This document shows, piece by piece, positions 1 through 5,598 of a DNA stretch of 6,193 bases. This DNA comes from Porticoccaceae bacterium. Its GTDB lineage: Bacteria > Pseudomonadota > Gammaproteobacteria > Pseudomonadales > Porticoccaceae. Both the position numbers and the translations under genes were made by a program. Position 1 is the stretch's first letter, and each line of letters begins with the position of its first letter. Below the pieces are notes generated by a model. It searched no databases, was not told the DNA's origin, and saw only the letters and a program-made list of their open reading frames with translations. The DNA lies in the NCBI GenBank assembly GCA_028822945.1, contig JAPKCN010000119.1:1-6193 (forward strand). The letters are read 5' to 3'.

Positions 1-1041
1 AGCCTCAACACATCAGTTTTACTGGTCGATGAAAGCTTAGCTGTCCGCTATGCTAACTCGGCAGCCGAGGCGCTACTGCAAACGGGCTTAGTTAAGTTGC
101 GTGGCGTTCAAGTGCCTATGTTGTTTTTTGATGTCGAAGCATCTCGGTGTGCGATGCAGGAATCGCTAAACACCCATCAAGCGTTTACCAAGCGTCATGA
201 ACAAATTCTATGGCAGACAAACGAGTCATGTTTAATCGACTATTCGGTTACGCCCGTGCAACTCGATGACGAGTTTTGGCTAATCGTTGAAATGCATGCG
301 ATTGATCGCTTTGCGCGGATTAATCGTGAGGCTGCGCTGGCATCTCTTCAGGACAGTTCGAAAAGTCTTATTCGCGGGTTAGCGCACGAAATTAAAAATC
401 CTTTGGGGGGTATTCGTGGGGCGGCGCAGCTGCTTCATCAAGCATTGCAGGAGCGTGAGTTCGAGTCCGAATCTTACGAGGTTTGCCAGATTATTGTTAC
501 TGAGGTTGATCGATTGCGTAATTTGGTCGACCGTTTGTTAGGGCCCAATCAACTGCCCGTGTTAGAGCCCTTAAGTATCCATGAAGTTGTAGATTATGTG
601 GCTGCACTGGTCGATGCAGAGACTCAGGGTAGTCTGGTTTTAACACGTGATTATGATCCGAGTATTCCGGATATTCAGGCTGATCGAGAACAGTTGATAC
701 AGGCACTATTAAATATTGCTCGAAATGCCATGCAAGCGTTGCAGCGGAGCGGTCAATTACACAGTGAAATACGCCTTAAAACCCGTATTCAGCAAAGTGT
801 CACGATCGGTGGATTAAGACGCCGAGTCGTTTGTCGTATTGATATTATGGATAACGGTCCGGGTATTCACGATGCCATTAAGGAGGAAGTTTTTTTGCCA
901 ATGATTAGCGGGCATGTCGAAGGCAAAGGGCTTGGGCTTACTATCGCGCAAACTGCTATTAACCTCCACGACGGCATGGTCGAGTTTAAGTCGATTCCTG
1001 GCGAAACCTGTTTTTCTGTCTACCTACCAATAAAGGCCTAA
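1..1041 (+). CDS. glnL: Nitrogen regulation sensor kinase/phosphatase NtrB (GlnL), 5' partial
   Basis: Cytoplasmic histidine kinase that, with protein PII, phosphorylates or dephosphorylates NtrC according to nitrogen status. The reading frame is open from base 1 to the TAA at 1039-1041, giving 346 residues; E. coli GlnL has about 349 and its phospho-histidine is residue 139, whereas here it is residue 129 of the visible part (codon 385-387), so only about 10 N-terminal residues are missing. In order: a PAS-like sensor region (residues 1-100, opening SVLLVDESLAVRYANSAA), the H box LAHEIKNPLGG (127-137), the N box LLNIARNAMQAL, the G1 box DNGPGI, an F-box region FLPMISG, and the G2 box GKGLGL. 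The G2 box usually reads GTGLGL, so Lys replaces Thr (codon 925-927). No membrane segment is seen, as expected for NtrB. The TTG at 97 is in frame but would delete much of the PAS region, so it is not taken as the start. Sits one base before glnG. Confidence 0.95.
   Translation, partial: SLNTSVLLVDESLAVRYANSAAEALLQTGLVKLRGVQVPMLFFDVEASRCAMQESLNTHQAFTKRHEQILWQTNESCLIDYSVTPVQLDDEFWLIVEMHAIDRFARINREAALASLQDSSKSLIRGLAHEIKNPLGGIRGAAQLLHQALQEREFESESYEVCQIIVTEVDRLRNLVDRLLGPNQLPVLEPLSIHEVVDYVAALVDAETQGSLVLTRDYDPSIPDIQADREQLIQALLNIARNAMQALQRSGQLHSEIRLKTRIQQSVTIGGLRRRVVCRIDIMDNGPGIHDAIKEEVFLPMISGHVEGKGLGLTIAQTAINLHDGMVEFKSIPGETCFSVYLPIKA
1031..1036 (+). promoter_or_regulatory. Ribosome binding site of glnG inside the glnL 3' end
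   Basis: TAAAGG lies 6 bases before the glnG ATG at 1043 and is embedded in the last codons of glnL. Its position supports that ATG as the start and suggests coupled translation of the kinase and its response regulator. Confidence 0.5.
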
Positions 1042-1042
1042 T

Positions 1043-2476
1043 ATGGACAACTCTTCAAGGATTTGGATTGCAGAGGATGATCGATCGATGCGCTGGGTGA
1101 TGGAAAAGGCATTAACCCGCGCTGGTATTGGTGTCCGTAGTTTTGAAAAGGGCGATGATCTGTTGATCGCACTGAAGACCGCCCGACCGCAGGTTATTAT
1201 TTCTGATATTCGCATGCCAGGGATTGACGGTTTGGCACTACTGCGTGAAATAAAACTTGGTTATCCAGAGATCCCCATTATTATCACCACTGCCCACTCT
1301 GATTTGGACAGTGCAGTAGCCGCCTATCAAGGGGGTGCCTTCGAGTACCTTCCCAAACCCTTTGATCTGGAGGAGTTAGTTGCCGTTACCAAGCGAGGTA
1401 TTTCTGTTGCCAAAGAGCAATTGCCCACAATAGTTGATGGAGAGCGATCCGAGGGCCAAGAAATTATTGGTGAGGCCCCAGCGATGCAGGAGGTTTTTCG
1501 TGCTATCGGCCGTCTAGCGAGTTCCAATATAACAGTGTTAATTAACGGTGAATCTGGCACTGGTAAAGAGTTAGTAGCCAAGGCTTTACATAATCACAGT
1601 CCGAGAACAGGGCGTGAATTTATTGCTTTGAATATGGCGGCAATCCCTAACGAATTGATTGAGTCGGAGTTGTTTGGCCACGAAAAAGGAGCATTTACTG
1701 GCGCCGTCCAGCGGCGAGAAGGGCGTTTTGAACAGTCTCAGGGTGGCAGCTTGTTTCTGGATGAGATTGGTGATATGCCATCTGATGCGCAAACGCGGCT
1801 ACTCCGTGTTCTATCCGATGGCGAGTTTTATCGTGTTGGTGGGCACACTTCAATTAAAGTTGATGTGCGTATTATCACTGCCACGCACCAAAATCTCGAG
1901 CAGTTAGTGGAGCAAAACAGATTTCGTGAAGATCTATTTCATCGACTTAACGTAATCCGTATTCACCTGCCCCGTCTTGCCGATAGGCGCGAAGATATAC
2001 CTCGCCTGATGAAACACTTTTTTGCTCAAGCCGCGCTAGAGTTGACAGTTGAACCAAAGGTTTTGTCGCCTGAAGCCGCAGCTTTATGTTCCGACCTTCC
2101 TTGGCCGGGCAATGTTAGACAGTTGGAGAATACTTGCCGTTGGTTGACTGTAATGGCGGCGGGTCGCGAGGTACTTTTGTCAGACTTACCGTCCGAATTG
2201 AGATCCGACGAGTTAGTCGGTGTTGCGGCGGCGGCAATCAATTGGCAGGTGCAGTTGCGCGATTGGGCCGAATCGGAGTTGCGCGCTGGCGGCAAGGGAC
2301 TCATGATTACCGCTTTGGAGGATATGGAGAGAGTTATGATAGATACAGCACTGTCGCATACTGGTGGGCGAAAAAAGGACGCGGCGCAGCTACTTGGTTG
2401 GGGGCGCAATACTTTAACGCGAAAACTACACGATTATGCTAACGACGACAACTCTCTGGGTAGGTCAGTTACCTAG
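1043..2476 (+). CDS. glnG: Nitrogen regulation response regulator NtrC (GlnG), sigma54 activator
   Basis: Phosphorylated by NtrB under nitrogen limitation, NtrC binds upstream enhancers and uses ATP hydrolysis to open promoters held by sigma54 RNA polymerase (glnA and other nitrogen genes). It has 477 residues (E. coli: 469) with the full three-domain layout. The receiver domain is at 1-120, with acidic pocket Asp12-Asp13, phospho-acceptor Asp55 in SDIRMPG, Thr83 and Lys105. The AAA+ domain is at about 140-370, with Walker A GESGTGKE (169-176), the sigma54-contact loop GAFTGA (216-221), Walker B SLFLDE (236-241) and the arginine-rich segment FREDLFHRL. A Fis-type helix-turn-helix is at about 427-465 (GGRKKDAAQLLGWGRNTLTRKL). 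All key residues are intact. It begins one base after the glnL stop, so the two form an operon; glnA may lie upstream but is outside the window. Its TAG stop overlaps that of the convergent secB. Confidence 0.97.
   Translation: MDNSSRIWIAEDDRSMRWVMEKALTRAGIGVRSFEKGDDLLIALKTARPQVIISDIRMPGIDGLALLREIKLGYPEIPIIITTAHSDLDSAVAAYQGGAFEYLPKPFDLEELVAVTKRGISVAKEQLPTIVDGERSEGQEIIGEAPAMQEVFRAIGRLASSNITVLINGESGTGKELVAKALHNHSPRTGREFIALNMAAIPNELIESELFGHEKGAFTGAVQRREGRFEQSQGGSLFLDEIGDMPSDAQTRLLRVLSDGEFYRVGGHTSIKVDVRIITATHQNLEQLVEQNRFREDLFHRLNVIRIHLPRLADRREDIPRLMKHFFAQAALELTVEPKVLSPEAAALCSDLPWPGNVRQLENTCRWLTVMAAGREVLLSDLPSELRSDELVGVAAAAINWQVQLRDWAESELRAGGKGLMITALEDMERVMIDTALSHTGGRKKDAAQLLGWGRNTLTRKLHDYANDDNSLGRSVT
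2461..2475. other. Small perfect hairpin at the shared glnG/secB stop
   Basis: TAGGT-CAGTT-ACCTA forms a 5-bp stem with a 5-base loop. The 3' arm carries most of the shared CTAG in which both genes stop. An outer complementary pair, CGACGA (2443-2448) with TCGTCG (2492-2497), could extend the fold. No T-tract follows on either strand, so it is not a canonical intrinsic terminator. It may still act as a weak bidirectional 3'-end structure, since there is no intergenic space here for anything else. Confidence 0.3.
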
Positions 2477-2991
2477 TGCTGCGTATCGTTTTCGTCGCTG
2501 GTATCTTGGTCTCCTCTAGCCTGATTGGCAGCTACTGCAGACGCAAACAAAGCATCAAAATTGACCGGCGGAATCATTAGTGGAGGAAAAGATCCCTTGG
2601 TAAGAGTGCTGTCTATAACCTCTCTCGCATATGGGAAGAGAATGCTCGGGCAGGTGGTGTTAAGTACTTGCGCTAGTTGCTGATCTTCCAGCCCTTCAAT
2701 TTTGAAGATACCAGCTTGATCAACTTCGACAAGGTAAAGGGTCTCTTCCTCGTCCTTAACTGTGATTGTGACGCGCAATGAGACTTCGAAAATGCCTTCT
2801 CCGAGCTGCGCCGAGTGCGTGCTAAGATCTTGATTGACCTTGGGGGTCCATTGCTTTTGGAATAACTCGGCGCCCTTGGGTGTCTCGAATGATAATCCTT
2901 TAAGGTAGATTCTTTGCGCCGAGAAGCTTGCAGTAGGCTGTGCTTGTGCCTCACCGCTTTCGGCTTCCTCTTCTTGTTTTTCGTCAACCAT
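2473..2991 (-). CDS. secB: Protein-export chaperone SecB
   Basis: Homotetrameric cytosolic chaperone that keeps secretory precursors unfolded and hands them to SecA for Sec-dependent export. The 172-residue product matches SecB throughout: FSAQRIYLKGLSFETP (23-38), VNQDLST (52-58), a beta-rich core with DQAGIFKIEG (91-100), CPSILFPYARE (114-124) and PPVNFDALF (141-149). It is longer than the 155-residue E. coli protein because of an acidic, Glu/Gln/Ala-rich N-terminal extension of about 12 residues; the C-terminal tail is also acidic. The ATG at 2991 is preceded by AAAGAGAA at good spacing, which supports the long N-terminus. It is the last gene of the rhodanese-grxC-secB operon, 53 bases after grxC, an order also found in E. 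coli (yibN-grxC-secB). It ends on the same CTAG as glnG. Confidence 0.97.
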   Translation of the reverse strand: MVDEKQEEEAESGEAQAQPTASFSAQRIYLKGLSFETPKGAELFQKQWTPKVNQDLSTHSAQLGEGIFEVSLRVTITVKDEEETLYLVEVDQAGIFKIEGLEDQQLAQVLNTTCPSILFPYAREVIDSTLTKGSFPPLMIPPVNFDALFASAVAANQARGDQDTSDENDTQH

Positions 2992-3031
2992 TGTAAGTTC
3001 TCTTTGTAGAGTTTTGGATATTCTACCTAAC

Positions 3032-3057
3032 GGCCAAAATCACACTATAGGTTGGCC
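3032..3057. repeat. Inverted repeat at the grxC 3' end
   Basis: GGCCAA (3032-3037) and TTGGCC (3052-3057) are perfect inverted copies separated by 14 bases, spanning the grxC stop and the start of the grxC-secB gap. As RNA this would be a 6-bp stem with a large loop. Read on the minus strand it is not followed by a U-tract, so a terminator is unlikely; it could be an intercistronic RNA-stability element or chance. Confidence 0.25.
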
Positions 3058-3299
3058 ATGGTCTCCAATTCGCCACGCATATCGAGCGCCCGCAAGTCAC
3101 TAAAGCCGCCTACATGCCGATCACCGATCCATATTTGCGGAACTGTATCACGCTTGCTTTGCGAGCGAATGTCGTTTCGTAGCGCTGCATTCTCGTCGAG
3201 TGTGATATCTTGGAACTCTATGCCGCGTGCTTTAAGTAGCTTTCGAGCTGCGATACAAAAAGGGCCCGCTCTAGTTCCGTATATTACTGTTTCTGCCAT
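3045..3299 (-). CDS. grxC: Glutaredoxin 3-like protein lacking the nucleophilic cysteine
   Basis: Glutaredoxins reduce disulfides and glutathione mixed disulfides through a CPYC-type site. This 84-residue protein (E. coli Grx3: about 83) has the whole thioredoxin-fold frame: strand ETVIYG (3-8), the active-site loop RAGPFC (10-15), the cis-proline motif TVPQIWIG with glutathione contacts, and the GGFSDLRALD motif. The first, attacking cysteine of CPxC is Gly12 (codon GGC, plus-strand 3264-3266); only the second, Cys15, remains, and it is the sole cysteine in the protein. GGC is one base from TGC, so recent loss, a sequencing error or an altered function are all possible. The start ATG at 3299 has AGGAT about 5 bases upstream. 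It lies 35 bases after the rhodanese gene and 53 before secB, the usual gammaproteobacterial order. Family assignment is firm; redox activity is doubtful. Confidence 0.9.
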   Translation of the reverse strand: MAETVIYGTRAGPFCIAARKLLKARGIEFQDITLDENAALRNDIRSQSKRDTVPQIWIGDRHVGGFSDLRALDMRGELETMANL

Positions 3300-3334
3300 T
3301 TCCTATCCTATTGATAATTTCCGCGTCCCGAGGA

Positions 3335-3748
3335 TCAAGGTCCTTTGACTACGGGTAACTTTTGACTTCTCCACTCTCCCATGCCACCGGTCAAGCGACG
3401 CACGTCGTATCCTTCCGACGAAAGTAGTTTTCCTGCGCTTCCTGCGTGTTGTCCGTACTGGTCTACAATTACTAATATCTTTTCTTTTTCACGGACCAAC
3501 TCTGTGTGCCTTGACGGCAGCTTAGCATGAGGAATGTTCGTAGCTCCGTGAATGTGGCCATCAGTGTAATCGCCGCTTGACCTTACATCAACGAGTGCAG
3601 CATTTTCTGAGTTTAGCAGCATTACAAGCTCATGCTGACCAATTGATTTGCCGCCTTTATCTCGTTCATAGAGCACATATAAATATATAAAGAGTAGCAA
3701 GAGGCTGACTAAAAGCCATTGTTCCGCAATAAATAAGAAAAACTTCAA
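3335..3748 (-). CDS. yibN: Membrane-anchored rhodanese-like protein (YibN type), no catalytic Cys
   Basis: A 137-residue protein with one N-terminal membrane segment (about residues 4-27, FFLFIAEQWLLVSLLLLFIY) followed by a charged turn (ERDKGGK) and a single rhodanese domain (about 35-135). Domain marks are ALVDVRSSGDYTDGHIHGATNIPH (51-74, with Asp54, Arg56 and the GHI turn) and the C-terminal LTGGMGEW. Where active rhodaneses carry a catalytic cysteine (C-x-x-G), this protein has DQYG (Asp96-Gly99), and it contains no cysteine at all, so sulfur transfer by the usual persulfide route is not expected. E. coli YibN, as I recall it, also has Asp at this point. The start is a TTG: an in-frame TAG lies four codons upstream, no ATG or GTG fits, and AGGCGGA sits 4 bases before it. 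First gene of the operon with grxC and secB; its exact role is unknown. Confidence 0.85.
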   Translation of the reverse strand: MKFFLFIAEQWLLVSLLLLFIYLYVLYERDKGGKSIGQHELVMLLNSENAALVDVRSSGDYTDGHIHGATNIPHAKLPSRHTELVREKEKILVIVDQYGQHAGSAGKLLSSEGYDVRRLTGGMGEWRSQKLPVVKGP

Positions 3749-3752
3749 GACG

Positions 3753-3759
3753 TCCGCCT
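3753..3759 (-). promoter_or_regulatory. Ribosome binding site that fixes the TTG start of the rhodanese gene
   Basis: On the minus strand AGGCGGA precedes TTG at 3748-3746 with 4 bases between. It is the only good Shine-Dalgarno match here, and an in-frame stop just upstream rules out an earlier start. Confidence 0.55.
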
Positions 3760-3797
3760 AGTTTAAGTTGAGTCGCCTTTTCTGCGCTGATCAAACA

Positions 3798-3826
3798 ATT
3801 ATACACAGGATTTGCGTACCTAGGAA
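3798..3826 (-). promoter_or_regulatory. Probable sigma70 promoter of the rhodanese-grxC-secB operon
   Basis: On the minus strand a perfect -10 TATAAT (3803-3798) lies 17 bases after a weak -35 TTCCTA (3826-3821). The predicted transcript start, near 3791, gives a leader of about 43 bases before the TTG start. The promoter falls in the 97-base gap after the upstream rnm gene, so the operon need not depend on read-through from it. The -10 is convincing and the -35 is poor (3 of 6). Confidence 0.55.
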
Positions 3827-3845
3827 AGTCATTATTAAATCCCCG

Positions 3846-4664
3846 CTACCAGCGGCTCCAAATCGGTTGGCATTGATCGGGTAACTGCTCGACCCTACCC
3901 AAGGATGCCCAGGGTCTGTGATGTTGATGAAAATCCGAGCCGCAGGACGCGAGTAATTGATACTGGTTACTGAGGGATGCCAAGTCAGCAGTTATTGTGG
4001 CCTTTTGTTGGCCAGAGATGACTTCCAGAGCCTCACCGCCGGCGTCTTTAAAATCGTTTAACAAGTGAATTAATTTGGAGCGGGTGAGCCCATATTTGGC
4101 GGGGTGCGCAAGCACTGCCGTCCCACCAGCTGCTGTAATCCATCCTGTTACGGTCTCGATATCGCCCCAGCAGGACTTGATATCGGCTACTTTTCCGGCT
4201 CCCAGATATTTTTTAAATGCTTGTTTTGTGGATTTTACAGCACCAATGTCGACTAAGTATTGGGCGAAATGTGGACGTCCAATTTGCCCACCTGTCGCGT
4301 GTACGCGGGCTGCCTGCAAACTGTCTTTAAAACCCAGTAACGCGAGTCTGTCGGCGATTTTTTTAGCGCGCTCGGTACGCGCGCGAGTTTGCGCCGCGGC
4401 CCCTTCGAGGATAGTAGCGTTTTTCAGATCAACATTTAGACCAACGATATGTACGCCAATTTTTCGCCACTTTGAAGAAAACTCGATACCTGGGATCAAG
4501 CGCAGCCCCAGCCCCTCATCAGCTATATCTAAATAAGCATCGAGCGTATCGTGGTCGGTGATCGACAGCATGTCGATGTTCCTTTGAATCGCCAATTGTA
4601 GCAATTCGGGCGGCGTTAACAAACCGTCAGACGCAGTGGTATGGGAGTGAAGATCAACGTTCAT
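3846..4664 (-). CDS. rnm: PHP-domain 5'-3' exoribonuclease RNase AM (TrpH/YciV family)
   Basis: Metal-dependent PHP-family phosphoesterase. The E. coli homologue YciV (RNase AM) trims rRNA 5' ends and degrades short RNAs 5' to 3', and also acts on 3',5'-bisphosphonucleotides. The 272-residue product shows the full metal-site series: DLHSHTTASDG (His6, His8, Asp13), SITDHDT (Asp37, His38), PGIEFS (Glu61), GVHIVG (His72), GRPHFAQYLV (His132), VLAHPAKY (His187) and CGSDFH (Asp244, His246). The insertion between the first and last metal motifs, with a basic helix around residues 93-106, is normal for the family. The ATG at 4664 directly precedes the conserved VDLHSHT, so the start is well placed, though its Shine-Dalgarno is weak. 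It is divergent from sprT and reads toward the rhodanese operon, 97 bases downstream. The old name TrpH reflects location near trp genes in other bacteria; no trp gene is seen here. Confidence 0.92.
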   Translation of the reverse strand: MNVDLHSHTTASDGLLTPPELLQLAIQRNIDMLSITDHDTLDAYLDIADEGLGLRLIPGIEFSSKWRKIGVHIVGLNVDLKNATILEGAAAQTRARTERAKKIADRLALLGFKDSLQAARVHATGGQIGRPHFAQYLVDIGAVKSTKQAFKKYLGAGKVADIKSCWGDIETVTGWITAAGGTAVLAHPAKYGLTRSKLIHLLNDFKDAGGEALEVISGQQKATITADLASLSNQYQLLASCGSDFHQHHRPWASLGRVEQLPDQCQPIWSRW

Positions 4665-4695
4665 AATAAATTTACCAGATTTTCGCAGCTGGCTA

Positions 4696-4701
4696 TTGTA
4701 G
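4696..4701 (-). promoter_or_regulatory. Possible -10 element for rnm, overlapping the sprT promoter
   Basis: On the minus strand TACAAT occupies 4701-4696, the same bases as the candidate sprT -35. No good -35 is found 16-18 bases upstream, so support is weak. If used, it would start rnm transcription about 25 bases before its ATG. Confidence 0.25.
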
Positions 4702-4723
4702 CAGTCCTGTGTGCGCCTATACT
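4696..4723 (+). promoter_or_regulatory. Candidate sprT promoter, implying a leaderless transcript
   Basis: A good -10 TATACT (4718-4723) follows a weak -35 TTGTAG (4696-4701) with a 16-base spacer. The expected transcript start falls at about 4730, the A of the proposed sprT ATG, and no Shine-Dalgarno is visible between the -10 and that ATG. Confidence 0.45.
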
Positions 4724-4729
4724 GTTGCG

Positions 4730-5257
4730 ATGATTACTCCTATATCTCAAAAACAGCAACGTGAGGTGCGTTCAGCGACTCACAAAGCAATTGATCTAGC
4801 AGAGCAATATTTTGCCGCATCGTTTGACTATATATCGATTGATTTTGACCTTAGCGGGCGCTGTGCTGGCATGTATCAAGTGCGCAGGGGCTGCAGCCGT
4901 ATTCGCTTTAACCCGTGGCTGTTCGCCAAGTATTATTGCGATAACTTAAAAAACACGGTCGTTCACGAGGTAGCCCACTATGTAGTCGATTGCCGTTATG
5001 GCCATAGAAAAGTGAAACCTCATGGTGCCGAGTGGCGGCAGGTTATGCTTACTTTAGGAGCTGAACCTCAAGTGCGAGGGGACTATGATATGCAGGATAT
5101 CCCGCAACGTCACTACCACACGTACGACTACTTATGTAGCTGCCGCACGCACTCGTTGACCGCTATTCGCCACCGCCGAATTCAAAGGCAGGCCGCAGAG
5201 TACCGCTGCCGATACTGCTCCGCCGTATTGCGTGCGGCGGCAAATACTCGATTGTGA
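4730..5257 (+). CDS. sprT: SprT family zinc metalloprotein
   Basis: SprT-like proteins share the metallopeptidase fold of eukaryotic Spartan/SPRTN, which cleaves DNA-protein crosslinks; the role of bacterial SprT is not established. The 175-residue product (E. coli SprT: 165) contains the zinc protease motif HEVAH (79-83), the third ligand region KPHGAEW (96-102, His98), and a C-terminal zinc ribbon with paired cysteines CSC (136-138) and CRYC (160-163), spaced as in E. coli SprT. A basic stretch, RHRRIQR (147-153), lies inside the ribbon. The start chosen is the ATG at 4730, because the following residues align with the E. coli N-terminus and a promoter -10 sits just upstream; a GTG at 4709 would add seven residues but overlaps that -10. 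Its last four bases overlap the start of the GIY-YIG gene, so the two are probably co-translated. It is divergent from rnm. Confidence 0.9.
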   Translation: MITPISQKQQREVRSATHKAIDLAEQYFAASFDYISIDFDLSGRCAGMYQVRRGCSRIRFNPWLFAKYYCDNLKNTVVHEVAHYVVDCRYGHRKVKPHGAEWRQVMLTLGAEPQVRGDYDMQDIPQRHYHTYDYLCSCRTHSLTAIRHRRIQRQAAEYRCRYCSAVLRAAANTRL

Positions 5258-5502
5258 GCAGTTGGTTTGTATACATGCTCGAGGCTAGTGACAGCAGTCT
5301 GTATACAGGTATCACCACGGATGTTGATCGGCGGCTACGACAGCACCAAAGTGGCCGCGGCGGGGCTAAATACTTTCGGGGTCGTAGCGCGCTTGCGATG
5401 GTATTTGTCGAGGGCGAACACACTAGAAGCTCAGCCAGTCGTCGCGAGGCCCAGCTCAAGAAGTTCACACGACACCAGAAATTGGCACTAATAAGTCTAT
5501 GA
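5254..5502 (+). CDS. yhbQ: Small GIY-YIG nuclease-fold protein (YhbQ/UPF0213 family)
   Basis: An 82-residue single-domain GIY-YIG protein. The motif reads FVYML (5-9) followed by LYTGIT (16-21), the variant typical of the YhbQ/UPF0213 group. Then come VDRRLRQHQSGRG (24-36), holding the conserved arginine and histidine, and RREAQLKKFTRHQK (63-76), in which Glu65 is the likely metal ligand. All expected catalytic positions look present, so nuclease activity is plausible; E. coli YhbQ has been reported to act on DNA, but its cellular role is unsettled. The start is a GTG whose GTGA overlaps the sprT stop (TGA 5255-5257), a typical translational coupling arrangement; no separate promoter is seen. 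It is somewhat shorter at the C-terminus than E. coli YhbQ (about 100 residues) but covers the whole domain. Confidence 0.88.
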   Translation: MSSWFVYMLEASDSSLYTGITTDVDRRLRQHQSGRGGAKYFRGRSALAMVFVEGEHTRSSASRREAQLKKFTRHQKLALISL

Positions 5503-5598
5503 GCAACCGAGTTTAGTTGACAACGCAATGAGTCAGCATAGCTTTGCGTACCCGTCTGGCGCAAGTAGCCGAGAAATGTAACGCACTACTCTGCGGCT
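5503..5598. other. Short convergent intergenic gap without a clear terminator
   Basis: This 96-base gap separates the convergent GIY-YIG gene and the minus-strand unknown gene. CGCAA near 5524, TTGCG near 5544 and CGCAA near 5560 could form two mutually exclusive 5-bp stems, but their loops are large and no T-run follows on either strand. AGCCGAG (5567-5573) and CTGCGGCT (5591-5598) form another imperfect stem. None qualifies as an intrinsic terminator by eye. Confidence 0.4.

Noticed and set aside
97..99. TTG as the start of the sensor kinase gene
   Set aside because: The frame is open to base 1 and the upstream residues match the NtrB PAS region, so the true start lies before the window.
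2026..2409. Minus-strand open frame of 127 codons inside glnG
   Set aside because: It lies entirely within the NtrC coding region, including the conserved helix-turn-helix, and is Ser/Ala-rich shadow sequence.
2992..3044. Internal promoter for secB with a TAGAAT-like -10 in the grxC-secB gap
   Set aside because: No acceptable -35 at 16-18 bases, and secB is adequately explained by the operon promoter upstream of the rhodanese gene.
4075..4536. Plus-strand open frame of 153 codons inside rnm
   Set aside because: It is antisense to a clear PHP-domain protein, has a Ser/Pro/Ala/Cys-rich composition with no motif, and no ribosome binding site of note.
4709..4711. GTG as the start of sprT
   Set aside because: It would add seven residues without family support and overlaps the candidate promoter -10; the ATG at 4730 aligns better with known SprT N-termini.
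5163..5564. Minus-strand open frame of 133 codons across sprT and the GIY-YIG gene
   Set aside because: It is opposite two genes with intact motifs, is Arg/Ser/Leu-rich and shows no recognisable domain.
5503..5598. Bidirectional intrinsic terminator between the GIY-YIG gene and the unknown gene
   Set aside because: The possible stems are short with large loops and no T-run follows on either strand.
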